A stretch of 64,000 nucleotides of DNA, taken from contig NZ_CP064787.1 of assembly GCF_017094505.1 (NCBI RefSeq), positions 248,001-312,000 of the forward strand, read 5' to 3'. Both the position numbers and the translations under genes were made by a program. How positions within the stretch are numbered: position 1 is the stretch's first letter; each line of letters begins with the position of its first letter. Positions 1 through 7,271 of this stretch are shown here, in pieces. This stretch comes from Halapricum desulfuricans. GTDB taxonomy: Archaea > Halobacteriota > Halobacteria > Halobacteriales > Haloarculaceae. The notes under the pieces were generated by a model that had not been told where the DNA came from, ran no database searches, and saw only the letters and a list, made by a program, of their open reading frames with translations.

Positions 1-597
1 TTCGCTGACGCCCAGCCGATTCGCCAGGCTATCGATCGCGTGGCGGGCCTGCATCACGAGCGGATGCCGTCGCCGGGCGCGCATGCGGAGCCGATCGCCG
101 GTCGAGAACGGACTGTCGGACTGAAAGAAGCCCGCCGCGACGCTGTCGTCGGTCCACGTCCCGGACTCCACGGCCGCTTCCCGGTCCGATTCTGCCGTTC
201 CTGTCCTCGATAGCACGTCCCCGAGCACCGCGCGCAGGCGGTCGCGAACCGCACCGATGCGCTTGTACTGACCCAGCGGCCCTTCGGCGGTCGATCCGGA
301 GAGATCCGCGTCGATCGACGTGCCCGGCACGCTGACCGTCGATCGGTACTCGATCAGCGGCGGATCGAGTTCGCCCCGCTCGTCGCGGAGGTAGTTGATC
401 CCGAGCGCCAATGCCGCCCCGACGCCGAGTAGCGCCATCAGGTACTCCAGGACGACGATCGGATCGAACGTCGGTGCCAGCTCCGGGTCGAGGACGAAGC
501 CGATCGCGATTGCGACGGCGAGCGCACCGAGCACGACCGAGACGAGCGTCGCCCCCGACAGCTTGTCGGCCTCCGCTGCCGTCGTGCGATCACTCAT
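1..597 (-). CDS. DUF7269-like membrane protein, 3' part missing at window edge
   Basis: The reverse strand reads open from an ATG at 597 to the window edge, so the C-terminus is missing. The 199 visible residues start MSDRTTAAEAD, contain two hydrophobic helices (about residues 15-35 and 50-68) and then a soluble, arginine-rich part. The ATG overlaps the last eight bases of the upstream DUF4129 gene, so the two are probably translated together. In haloarchaea this position, between DUF4129 and DUF58/MoxR genes, is usually held by a DUF7269-type protein; that name rests on context and general shape, not on a recognised motif. The function is unknown. The cluster as a whole is thought to act at the membrane, possibly in assembly or proteolysis with a MoxR ATPase. 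Confidence 0.7.
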   Translation of the reverse strand, partial: MSDRTTAAEADKLSGATLVSVVLGALAVAIAIGFVLDPELAPTFDPIVVLEYLMALLGVGAALALGINYLRDERGELDPPLIEYRSTVSVPGTSIDADLSGSTAEGPLGQYKRIGAVRDRLRAVLGDVLSRTGTAESDREAAVESGTWTDDSVAAGFFQSDSPFSTGDRLRMRARRRHPLVMQARHAIDSLANRLGVSE

Positions 598-1501
598 CGC
601 CCCCTCCCGCGTACGTCTGCTGGATGCGCCGCAGCGCGTCCTGCGCTCTCCGTTCGCGCTCCGGCGTCGGCCGCGTGTCGCCGTAGCGAACATCCTCGAA
701 CAGCCGCGTCAACTCGCGGACGTCCTCGCGGGACATCCCGGCGTCGACTGCGACCTCGGCGAACTCTTCGGGGGTCGTCGTTCGCGGGCTCGAGACCTCG
801 AGCGCGTCGGCCATCTCCCGCCAGGCCCGGTAAATCGCGTTCTCGAGCTCCCCGTCCGAATCGAGGCGATCGGCCGCCTGCCCGGCCGCTTCCCCGACCG
901 CCTGGACCGACGACGGTTCCCCGGACTCGCCCGTTTCGCCTTCGACTGTGAGATCGGTGCCGCCGGCGGAATAGCGGTAGATCGCGCCGACGAGGACCAG
1001 CAGCGCCAGTCCGAACGCGCCGAACACGACTGGCGGGACATCGGTCTGATCTCGTGGCGGTTCGGTCGGCGTTCGGCCGCCGTCGCCGCCGCCGCTGTCC
1101 GACTCGTTGGGTCCGGCGAGTCCGTCGTCGCCGGGCTGCGGGACCGAATCCATCAGCAGCGACAGCGCGAGGACGCTGGCGATGGCGACGACCGCGACCA
1201 CGAGTATAGCGATCACGGCTCGACGGGGGGTGAACGCGCGCACGAACACGTACAGCGCCGCGATCATCGAGGCGACGAACAGCACAACTCCCAGCAACAC
1301 GAGGAGGTCGTCGTTCCCGCCTCCGTCGGCGGACGGTCGCGGGGGTCGCTGACTCTCATCGCTGTCTGACCCTCCCGGCTCGTCCCCGAGACCTGCTCCC
1401 GGCTCGGAGCTCGACGGCGTCGAGACTGTCGCCGCCGCGATCGCGAGACCCGCGACACTCAGAGCGACCACGACGACGGCGATGAACTGATTGCGATTCA
1501 C
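590..1501 (-). CDS. DUF4129 domain membrane protein
   Basis: The predicted protein has 303 residues if started at the GTG at 1501. It has an N-terminal hydrophobic segment right after the start, a short Ser/Gly-rich linker, further helices in the first half and one before the C-terminal soluble domain. That domain (roughly the last 85 residues, LENAIYRAWREMADAL onward) has the DUF4129 pattern. The frame stays open to a GTG at 1600, but the extra 33 codons are polar and rich in rare codons (AGG, AGA, ATA), so the inner GTG followed at once by the hydrophobic segment is preferred. The next gene overlaps by eight bases. DUF4129 proteins sit with transglutaminase, DUF58 and MoxR genes, and their biochemical role is not established. 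Confidence 0.8.
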   Translation of the reverse strand: MNRNQFIAVVVVALSVAGLAIAAATVSTPSSSEPGAGLGDEPGGSDSDESQRPPRPSADGGGNDDLLVLLGVVLFVASMIAALYVFVRAFTPRRAVIAILVVAVVAIASVLALSLLMDSVPQPGDDGLAGPNESDSGGGDGGRTPTEPPRDQTDVPPVVFGAFGLALLVLVGAIYRYSAGGTDLTVEGETGESGEPSSVQAVGEAAGQAADRLDSDGELENAIYRAWREMADALEVSSPRTTTPEEFAEVAVDAGMSREDVRELTRLFEDVRYGDTRPTPERERRAQDALRRIQQTYAGGGDE

Positions 1502-1794
1502 TCGCAGGGAATTCGGCCCTACTCGTTTTCGGTCTATCGATCGGCTCCCGTCGCGCCGCTCTCGAGACGGTCTCGCAGGCGTCACACTCCTGTCCGACAC
1601 ACATCAGAAAACATGAAGGTATATCCGCAAAAGCTGGCAGTTTGCGTATGTTTCCTCCCGAAAATTCTATCAGATATTGTATTTTTATCGCAAGAGGGAA
1701 GGTCTATTAGTCGCGATCCGCATGGAGTCGTAATACTCGTTGCCACCGCCAGAACGGCGCGGCGTCCGACCGCGATGGGGAGGGGACTGCTCGA

Positions 1795-1956
1795 TCAGTC
1801 GTCGATCCACTTCGTCGCTCGAACGTCGTAGCTCCCGCACTCGGGGCAAGTGTGGTGCTGGACAGGGAGGTCCGCGCCGCAGGACATACACCGATACGGG
1901 TACGTCTCCTGTTGGTCGCCTCTGGCGAGCCGCGCCGCGCGATCGAGGACACCCAT
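1795..1956 (-). CDS. Small zinc-finger protein, 53 aa
   Basis: This is a 53-residue ORF with two CxxC knuckles (CMSCG near residue 23 and CPECG near residue 37) and a C-terminus ending TKWIDD. The spacing fits a single zinc ribbon. A T-rich TATA-like element (TTTTTTATC on the reverse strand, about 1985-1993) lies 30 bases upstream of the ATG, as expected for a leaderless haloarchaeal transcript. Small CPxCG-type zinc-finger proteins are numerous in haloarchaea and mostly uncharacterised. Nothing in the neighbourhood suggests a partner. The call as a real gene rests on the Cys pattern and the promoter. Confidence 0.8.
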   Translation of the reverse strand: MGVLDRAARLARGDQQETYPYRCMSCGADLPVQHHTCPECGSYDVRATKWIDD

Positions 1957-2089
1957 GCGACCTTCAGCTCAACCCACGCGTCACAGCGATAAAAAAGGGG
2001 TCGACCGTTCACGACTGCCCCGTCTGTCGATTCGGACTTTCCGAGACGTTCCGGGCGTGCGACCTCGCTTCGCTCGATCGTTCCGGGGC

Positions 2090-2210
2090 TGGGACTGTCG
2101 TGTTCAAATCGGCTCGGCTAGACGTGCTTTCCGCTCACCGGTCGGTTCGCAAGAGAATGCTCGCGGCTTCGCCGCTCGCTGTCCCGAGACTCTCACTTCG
2201 TTCGAGTCTC
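2090..2210. repeat. GC-rich hairpin-forming spacer before tRNA-Tyr
   Basis: The stretch contains the CGCTTCGCTCG and GGCTTCGCCGCTCGC type words common between haloarchaeal genes, and a stem GAGACT / AGTCTC around 2185-2209. No coding frame with normal codon use was found here. It may act as a 3' processing or termination region for the tRNA, which is transcribed leftward into it. Confidence 0.35.
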
Positions 2211-2214
2211 GCAG

Positions 2215-2288
2215 TCCGCCCTCCCCGATTTGAACGGGGGACAAGTCGATCTACAGTCGACTGCTCTACCAGTCTGAGCTAAGGGCGG
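2215..2288 (-). tRNA. tRNA-Tyr (GTA)
   Basis: The reverse strand folds as a 74-base cloverleaf. It has a 7-bp acceptor stem CCGCCCT/AGGGCGG, a D arm GCTC...GAGC, an anticodon stem GTCGA/TCGAC with loop CTGTAGA (anticodon GTA), a short variable region TTGTC, a T stem CCCCG/CGGGG with loop TTCAAAT, and discriminator A. C1-G72 is the archaeal tyrosine identity pair. No intron is visible and CCA is not encoded. Confidence 0.97.
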
Positions 2289-2498
2289 TCGCATCTGAAC
2301 GTACTCCGTCTGGGAGACTTAAGGATTATCATTCGGACTAGGACGGCGGCGTCCCGATTCGAATCGCCATCCGACCGTGAGGACGGCGTCTACAGAGAAA
2401 GCAGGCCGAGCGCCACGGAATCGTCCGGAAATCGGGGATTTCCGTGATCACGAGAATCGGAGATTCTCGGACGACTCGACCCCGAGGTGCTTCACCCG
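2289..2498. other. Intergenic region with tRNA promoter and repeat
   Basis: The part next to the tRNA is AT-rich (GACTTAAGGATTATCATTC, around 2312-2335) and fits the upstream promoter of the leftward tRNA gene. The rest carries the two-hairpin repeat at 2426-2469. No coding frame was seen. Confidence 0.4.
2426..2469 (-). repeat. Two-hairpin palindromic repeat, copy 1
   Basis: There are two adjacent perfect stems: CGGAAATC/GATTTCCG (2426-2444) and CGAGAATC/GATTCTCG (2451-2469), joined by TGATCA. Read on the reverse strand, the same plan (a GAG...CTC hairpin, then GT-ATCACGGAAATC, then the GATTTCCG arm) recurs at 63813-63857. The first stem differs in sequence between copies but stays paired, which suggests the structure is what is conserved. 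Confidence 0.6.
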
Positions 2499-2632
2499 AT
2501 GAAAGCGCTCGAGTCGTGTCGATGCTGCGGTGAGAAACTCGCCACTGACGGGCGCTCTGTGACGAATGTGGGACCGGCTCTCATCTCGACTGTGCTGACC
2601 GGGCCGGACGAGTGGATCGCATAGCGGTGTGA
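2499..2632 (+). pseudogene. Possible frameshifted small zinc-finger gene
   Basis: From the ATG at 2499 the frame reads MKALESCRCCGEKLATDG and then loses its pattern, stopping at 2624. In another frame from about 2552 the DNA reads LCDECGTGSHLDCADRAGR and stops at 2632. Together they would give two CxxCG knuckles and a HxxxC-like pair, typical of a compact zinc-binding protein of about 43 residues, with the break near 2545-2555. Each frame shows haloarchaeal codon use on its own side of the break. It is either a decayed gene or chance; it lies just before cdrL on the same strand. Confidence 0.35.
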
Positions 2633-2681
2633 CGCCCGTCAGACAGTCGGGAAGATTGAAATAGTTCGGCTGACAACGTGT

Positions 2682-3242
2682 ATGACGAGTCGGATGAGCA
2701 AGATCACGTTCCGCGCGGACGACGACCTCATCGCCCAGCTCGAGGAGTTCGACGCCTCCAAGAGCGAAATCATGCGTGAGGCCCTGCGCGCGTATCTCGA
2801 CGAGCCGACGACTACCGACCGCGCCGAGCGGTCCGAACGTGCGTCCGACGCGGGAGACAGTCTCGACGAACTCGTCGCGGAACGCGTCGACGCGCTCGTC
2901 GCAGAACGCCTCGAACAGGCGTTTACGCCCCGTCAGCCTCAGGATATCAACGTCAACATCACTGTCGACGGGGCCGACGCCGACACGCAGTCGTCACACG
3001 CGGAGACGACCCCGGACTCACCAGAGCGTAAGACAGACGCGCCCGAGGACGGCGAGCAGCGTAACACGTGCGCACAGTGCGGTGAAACCCTGTCGCCGTC
3101 TGACGTTTACTGTCCGAACTGTGGCGAGAAAGCGTCCCGTCGAGTCTTCTGTGAGTGTGGCAACGAGCTCCGATCTGACTGGGCGTTTTGCCCCGACTGC
3201 GGTCGACGAACCCCAGCTGCCGACGTTCTCGACAACATGTAA
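2682..3242 (+). CDS. cdrL: CdrL-like ribbon-helix-helix / double zinc-ribbon regulator
   Basis: The 186-residue protein has a CopG-like ribbon-helix-helix at residues 5-42 (KITFRADDDLIAQLEEF ... SEIMREALRAYL), an acidic and low-complexity middle, and two C-terminal zinc ribbons with Cys130, 133, 144, 147 and Cys157, 159, 170, 173. It sits directly upstream of cdrS-ftsZ2, where haloarchaea encode CdrL, the long partner of CdrS. CdrL is known to act on the cdrS-ftsZ2 promoter, so a transcriptional role in cell division is expected. The first ATG at 2682 is used because an AT-rich TATA-like stretch (TTGAAATAG) ends about 20 bases before it. The ATG at 2694 is an alternative that keeps the whole fold. 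Confidence 0.85.
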   Translation: MTSRMSKITFRADDDLIAQLEEFDASKSEIMREALRAYLDEPTTTDRAERSERASDAGDSLDELVAERVDALVAERLEQAFTPRQPQDINVNITVDGADADTQSSHAETTPDSPERKTDAPEDGEQRNTCAQCGETLSPSDVYCPNCGEKASRRVFCECGNELRSDWAFCPDCGRRTPAADVLDNM

Positions 3243-3310
3243 GTCCCGAAAACACGTGGTAAACATGCTCTACTACTGTAAACGCAAAATTGTCATACAC
3301 TAACCCTAAC

Positions 3311-3361
3311 CTTTATTATCCCTTGGTCTGTGGTACTTTGTGCGTAAGACGGTCGTCTTAC
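3311..3361 (+). promoter_or_regulatory. cdrS-ftsZ2 promoter and leader palindrome
   Basis: A TATA-like CTTTATTATC lies at 3311-3320. It predicts a transcript start near 3340, about 130 bases before the cdrS ATG, which is a long leader for a haloarchaeon. Just inside the predicted transcript is the palindrome GTAAGACGGTCGTCTTAC (3344-3361), with perfect 8-base arms and a 2-base centre. A related half site CGTCTTACC follows near 3442. It could be an operator for CdrL or CdrS, or an RNA hairpin. Confidence 0.55.
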
Positions 3362-3468
3362 ACGGCGAAGTCGAGTCCGAAGACAACGCCGCTGTCGCGC
3401 GGTCTCGCTGTGTAAACGCCGGGTGGACGCGAGTTCGCCGCCGTCTTACCCAAAGGGGAACGACAACC

Positions 3469-3657
3469 ATGGAGCGTGTGACACTACGGATTCCGAAACA
3501 GCAGATCGAGGAAGTCGAGCGAATGGTCGAGACGGGGGAGTACCCCAACCGGAGCGAGGCGATCCGGTCGGCCGTTCGCGAGATGATCAACGAAGAGGGC
3601 ACCGAGAAGGAGCGCCCCTCTGAAAAACGCAAGCGCCGGACCTGGGCGAAGGTGTAA
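3469..3657 (+). CDS. cdrS: CdrS ribbon-helix-helix cell-division regulator
   Basis: This is a 62-residue protein with a ribbon-helix-helix fold over most of its length: strand MERVTLRIP, helix [13 protein letters not shown], then the [16 protein letters not shown] helix. It ends in a basic tail ([10 protein letters not shown]). CdrS is known in Halobacterium and Haloferax as a short RHH global regulator co-transcribed with ftsZ2. Here the stop codon is two bases from the ftsZ2 ATG, so the two form an operon. The frame is open upstream to a GTG at 3340, but that extension would lie in the untranslated leader and the family is about 60 residues long, so the ATG at 3469 is chosen. Confidence 0.93.
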   Translation: MERVTLRIPKQQIEEVERMVETGEYPNRSEAIRSAVREMINEEGTEKERPSEKRKRRTWAKV

Positions 3658-3659
3658 CG

Positions 3660-4850
3660 ATGCAGGACATCGTCAAAGAAGCCCTCGAACACGAGGAAGC
3701 AGAACAGCGATCGATCGACGACGCGGACGGCGGCGAGTTCGGCGATCCACGGATCGTCATCGTCGGCTGTGGCGGCGCTGGCAACAACACGGTCAATCGA
3801 CTGTACAACATCGGCGTCGACGGAGCCGACACCATCGCGCTGAACACCGACAAGCAGCACCTGCAGATGATCGAGGCCGACACGAAGATCCTGGTCGGCA
3901 AGTCCCTGACGAACGGGCTCGGTGCTGGCGGCGATCCCGGAATGGGCGAACGTGCAACCGAGATGGCCCAGGGAACGATCAAGGAGATCCTCGGCGACGC
4001 GGACCTCGTGTTCGTGACCGCCGGGATGGGCGGCGGCACGGGGACCGGCGCGGCTCCCGTCGTCTCGAAGATCGCCAAAGAGCAGGGCGCGATCGTCGTC
4101 GGCATGGTCTCGACGCCGTTTAACGTCGAACGTGCCCGGACAGTCAAGGCCGAGGAGGGGCTGGAGAACCTCCGCAACGAGGCCGACTCGATCATCGTCC
4201 TGGACAACAATCGACTGCTGGACTACGTCCCGAACCTCCCGATCGGCAAGGCGTTCTCGGTGATGGATCAGATCATCGCCGAGACGGTGAAGGGCATCTC
4301 CGAGACCATCACTCAGCCGTCGCTGATCAACCTGGACTACGCCGACATGACGGCGATCATGAACCAGGGCGGCGTCGCCGTAATGTTGGTCGGCGAGACC
4401 CAGGACAAGAACAAGACCAACGAGGTCGTCAAAGACGCGATGAATCACCCGCTTTTGGACGTCGACTATCGCGGCGCGAGCGGCGGGCTGGTCCACATCA
4501 CCGGCGGCCCCGACCTCACGCTCAAGGAGGCGGAGGGCATCGCCGAGAAGATCACCGATCGACTGGAAGCCGACGCCAACGTCATCTGGGGCGCGCGCAT
4601 CCAGGAAGAGTACAAGGGCAAGGTCCGGGTCATGGCGATCATGACCGGCGTCCAGAGCGCCCAGGTGCTCGGTCCGACGACCCAGAAGCAGGCCGACAAG
4701 TCACGGCAGGCCATCAGCAATCCCGACGAGGTCGACTTCGACGCGAGTCAGAACGTCGAGACCGGATCGGCAGGTTTCGGCGAGACTGACGGCGGCCGCA
4801 GTGACCTCGAACGAAACAACGGCCTGGACGTCATCCGAACGGACGACTAG
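3660..4850 (+). CDS. ftsZ2: Cell division protein FtsZ2
   Basis: The 396-residue tubulin-family GTPase has the G-box GGGTGTG at residues 124-130, an N-terminal nucleotide-binding strand [11 protein letters not shown] (34-43) and the conserved LNTDKQ stretch near 61-66. It assembles at mid-cell as part of the archaeal division ring. Assignment to FtsZ2 rather than FtsZ1 rests on the MQDIV N-terminus, the operon with cdrS and the length. The C-terminus ends with an acidic, low-complexity tail after residue 345. In haloarchaea FtsZ2 is needed for constriction while FtsZ1 supports ring assembly. A T-tract terminator follows at about 4953. Confidence 0.95.
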   Translation: MQDIVKEALEHEEAEQRSIDDADGGEFGDPRIVIVGCGGAGNNTVNRLYNIGVDGADTIALNTDKQHLQMIEADTKILVGKSLTNGLGAGGDPGMGERATEMAQGTIKEILGDADLVFVTAGMGGGTGTGAAPVVSKIAKEQGAIVVGMVSTPFNVERARTVKAEEGLENLRNEADSIIVLDNNRLLDYVPNLPIGKAFSVMDQIIAETVKGISETITQPSLINLDYADMTAIMNQGGVAVMLVGETQDKNKTNEVVKDAMNHPLLDVDYRGASGGLVHITGGPDLTLKEAEGIAEKITDRLEADANVIWGARIQEEYKGKVRVMAIMTGVQSAQVLGPTTQKQADKSRQAISNPDEVDFDASQNVETGSAGFGETDGGRSDLERNNGLDVIRTDD

Positions 4851-4952
4851 CGGTTCCGTCTCGACCGCGACGCGTGCGGTCGGTCCGGAGCCGACGGATT
4901 CGCTACGCACACACGCCGTCCATCGAGGGGTGGTACGGCGTGCCGGTTCCGC

Positions 4953-4958
4953 TTTTTT
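4953..4958 (+). terminator. T-tract terminator after ftsZ2
   Basis: A run of six T follows GC-rich sequence (GGTTCCGCTTTTTTGCGG) about 100 bases after the ftsZ2 stop and just before the end of the converging ncsA gene. Archaeal transcription ends at such T-rich sites. Confidence 0.5.
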
Positions 4959-4963
4959 GCGGA

Positions 4964-5929
4964 CTACGCTGACCCTTCGAGCGCTTCGACCAGCGCACAC
5001 TTCCGACAGATGTCACGGCCGGTCGGCGCGCCACAGCGTTCGCACTCGCCGTACTCCTGTCGGTCTTCACCGTATGCTGTCGCAGCCAGCGCGGCCAGTT
5101 CCTCGTAGCCGGCCATGATCGAGTGGCGCGTCCCGGGATGGTCCTCTTCGAGGTCGAGCATCAGTCGCTGGATCTCGCCGCGGAAGGCGTCTTCGGCGTG
5201 AGGACATTCGGTGATGTGCGCCGGCAGGTCTTCGAGCTGGGCGTACAGCGCGACTTCCTTTTCGGGCACGTCCCGGAGCGGCTTCGCGCGCGGGACGTGG
5301 TGGTCCTGCTCGGTCCGCTCCTCGAGCGGCCCGAGGCTGGCGTCGAAGTGCTTCGCGACCTGCTCGATGTCCCCCTCGAGGAAGTTCATCAGCGCGGTCT
5401 CGGCCTCGTCGTCGAGGTTGTGCCCGGTGAGCATGAGATCGGCGTCGAACCGCTCGGCGTACCGCGAGAGGACGTCGCGTCGAAACACCCCACAGTACGC
5501 ACAGGGGGCCATGTTCTCGGGATCGGCTTCGGCGACCTCGTCCATCCGAACGCCGAACTCCTCGGCGTAGCTGACGGTCTCGTGTCGAACGCCCAGTTCG
5601 GCGGTCAGTTCCTCGCAGGCCTCCAGGCTCCTGTCGCGGTAGCCCTCGATGCCCTCGTGGATCGAGAGTGCGACCAGTTCGATCCGGGGGTCTTTCGCGA
5701 AGGTGTCGTGGAGGATCCGCGTGAGGACGACGCTGTCTTTCCCGCCGGAGAGGCCGATCACCCATGTCACGGGGTCCTCGGGCGTGGCGTCGTCGGGGAC
5801 GAGACCGTCCTCGCGGATGCGCCGGCGGACTCGCTTCTCGACGCTCCGGGTGAAATGATCCGCGCAGAGATGGAGCCCCGAGTAGGCGGCGTGCATCACC
5901 GCCTCGGCGCCGCACTTGTCACACTGCAT
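4964..5929 (-). CDS. ncsA: tRNA 2-thiolation protein NcsA (Ncs6/TtuA family)
   Basis: The 321-residue protein has a PP-loop motif SGGKDS at residues 61-66, N-terminal zinc-finger cysteines (C3, C6, C22 with nearby His), a central CAYCG motif and a C-terminal zinc finger (CERCG ... CRKC). This is the layout of the archaeal/eukaryal Ncs6-Ctu1 and TtuA group. These proteins adenylate the wobble uridine and insert sulphur, giving 2-thiouridine in tRNA-Lys, Gln and Glu. In haloarchaea the sulphur comes from the ubiquitin-like SAMP2 activated by UbaA. The gene stands between converging ftsZ2 and upstream purK, separated from purK by a palindromic repeat. Nothing indicates an operon with either. Confidence 0.9.
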   Translation of the reverse strand: MQCDKCGAEAVMHAAYSGLHLCADHFTRSVEKRVRRRIREDGLVPDDATPEDPVTWVIGLSGGKDSVVLTRILHDTFAKDPRIELVALSIHEGIEGYRDRSLEACEELTAELGVRHETVSYAEEFGVRMDEVAEADPENMAPCAYCGVFRRDVLSRYAERFDADLMLTGHNLDDEAETALMNFLEGDIEQVAKHFDASLGPLEERTEQDHHVPRAKPLRDVPEKEVALYAQLEDLPAHITECPHAEDAFRGEIQRLMLDLEEDHPGTRHSIMAGYEELAALAATAYGEDRQEYGECERCGAPTGRDICRKCALVEALEGSA

Positions 5930-5990
5930 CTGGCCGTCCTTGCCGACGGGTTCGTATGACGGTTTCGGCTTCGGAAGCCGGAAACGGGGG

Positions 5991-6076
5991 TCATAGTGAC
6001 CGTTGTAAGTCTGTTCTGGATCGACCGAATGCAGTCGTGCGATCGTACCGGTAAATCGGTACAGCGGTCACTATCA
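5991..6076 (-). repeat. Long imperfect palindrome, family 1 copy A
   Basis: This 86-base palindrome has outer arms TCATAGTGACCG (5991-6002) and CGGTCACTATCA (6065-6076) and an inner pair of arms including ACCGGTAAATCGG. On the reverse strand its first three bases, TGA, are the purK stop codon, followed in frame by TAG. It shares the core words CCGGTAAATCG and GTAAGTCTGTTC with copies at 12731, 41093 and 63878. Confidence 0.8.
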
Positions 6077-7231
6077 CTCCGTCGAGAACGTCAACTCGTC
6101 GCGGACGGCTCGCGTCGATTCGAGCAGTTCGGTCGGATCGGCGTCGCTCGGGGCGGTCCGGGTGAGATGGCCCATCTTCCGGAGGTCATACACCTCGTCT
6201 TTGCCGTAATAATGCAGGTGACAGCGCTCGGTCTCCAGCACCCGGTCGACGTTGTATAGCGTCGCCCGCCGGCGTTGGTCGACGTCGCCGAGCACGTTCG
6301 CCGTCGCCGTCGGACACCGTCGCTCGGTCGAACCCAGCGGCCAGCCCAGAACGGCCCGGACGTGCTGTTCGAACTGCGATGTCTCACACCCTTCGATCGT
6401 CCAGTGGCCGGAGTTGTGCGGCCGCGGCGCGATCTCATTGAGCAGGATCTGGCCGTCGGGGCCCTCGAAGAGTTCGATCCCGTAGACGCCTCGCCCGGAC
6501 ATCTCCTTGAGCACGTCGCGAGCGACCGCCTCGGCGCGCTCGCGCACGCTCTCGTCCGTCCGTGCCGGCGCGACCGTCTCCCGGAGGATCTCCTCGCGGT
6601 GGACCGTCTCGGTGACGGGAAACGTGTCGGTCTCGCCGTCGCCCCTGACGCCCATGACCGCGAGTTCGCGCTCGTACTCGACGAACCCCTCGACCATCGC
6701 CGGTCCGGCGATCGCTTCCAGTGCGGGTTCGACGTCGCCCTCGCCTTCGATAGCGACGTTGCCGCGCCCGTCGTAGCCGCCGGTCCGGGCTTTGAGCATC
6801 AGCGGATAGCCCAACTCCTCGGCCGCGTCGTAGACGTCCGCGGCGTCCTCGACGGCGCGAAACGGCGGGACGGCGATCCCGGCCGATTCCATCCGTCGCT
6901 TCTGGACGAGTTTGTCCTCGATCAGCGACAGCGTCTCCGGGTGGGGATGGACTGGCGTGTCGGTCTCCTCGCTGACTTCCTGGAGCACCTCGGGGTCGAC
7001 GAGTTCGATCTCGAAGGTCAGGGCGTCTACGCGTTCGGCAAGTCGGTAGAAGGTGTCCGGATCGTCGAACCCGCCGACGAGTTGCTCGCGCGCGACCGGC
7101 GCGGCCGGCGCGTCGTCGGTCGGATCCGAGACGATCACGTCGACGCCGAGCGGCGCCGCGGCCTCCCCGAGCATCCGTCCGAGTTGACCGGCACCGACGA
7201 TCCCCAGCGTCGGGCCTGGAAGCGTCGTCAT
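6074..7231 (-). CDS. purK: 5-(carboxyamino)imidazole ribonucleotide synthase (PurK)
   Basis: The 385-residue ATP-grasp enzyme of purine synthesis forms N5-CAIR from AIR, bicarbonate and ATP. The N-terminal Rossmann-like start TLGIVGAGQLGRMLGEAA is characteristic of PurK. The ATP-grasp core follows (KARTGGYDGRGN, then LFEGPDGQILLNEIAPRPHNSGH), and the latter segment carries the metal and phosphate ligands. No purE was found in the window. The stop codon is the first triplet of palindrome copy A. The ATG at 7231 is only 40 bases from the end of the Agl23-like gene upstream, so joint transcription with it is possible. Confidence 0.95.
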   Translation of the reverse strand: MTTLPGPTLGIVGAGQLGRMLGEAAAPLGVDVIVSDPTDDAPAAPVAREQLVGGFDDPDTFYRLAERVDALTFEIELVDPEVLQEVSEETDTPVHPHPETLSLIEDKLVQKRRMESAGIAVPPFRAVEDAADVYDAAEELGYPLMLKARTGGYDGRGNVAIEGEGDVEPALEAIAGPAMVEGFVEYERELAVMGVRGDGETDTFPVTETVHREEILRETVAPARTDESVRERAEAVARDVLKEMSGRGVYGIELFEGPDGQILLNEIAPRPHNSGHWTIEGCETSQFEQHVRAVLGWPLGSTERRCPTATANVLGDVDQRRRATLYNVDRVLETERCHLHYYGKDEVYDLRKMGHLTRTAPSDADPTELLESTRAVRDELTFSTE

Positions 7232-7271
7232 GTACCTGCGGCTATCCTTCGGGTCGCTAAAAGCGTTGTCT

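Noticed and set aside
395-1369. Forward 324-codon frame over the DUF4129 gene
   Set aside because: It starts and ends without promoter signals, is Ser/Arg rich and mirrors two coherent reverse-strand genes.
1613-1790. Small forward gene in the AT-rich gap after 1600
   Set aside because: Its codon use and low GC fit promoter sequence, and no motif or conserved pattern is visible.
2040-2210. tRNA-like remnant next to tRNA-Tyr
   Set aside because: A GTTCAAATCGG word is present, but no acceptor or anticodon stem can be formed around it.
3340-3468. N-terminal extension of CdrS by 43 residues
   Set aside because: CdrS proteins are about 60 residues, the extension would begin at a GTG at the predicted transcript start, and it lies over a palindrome.
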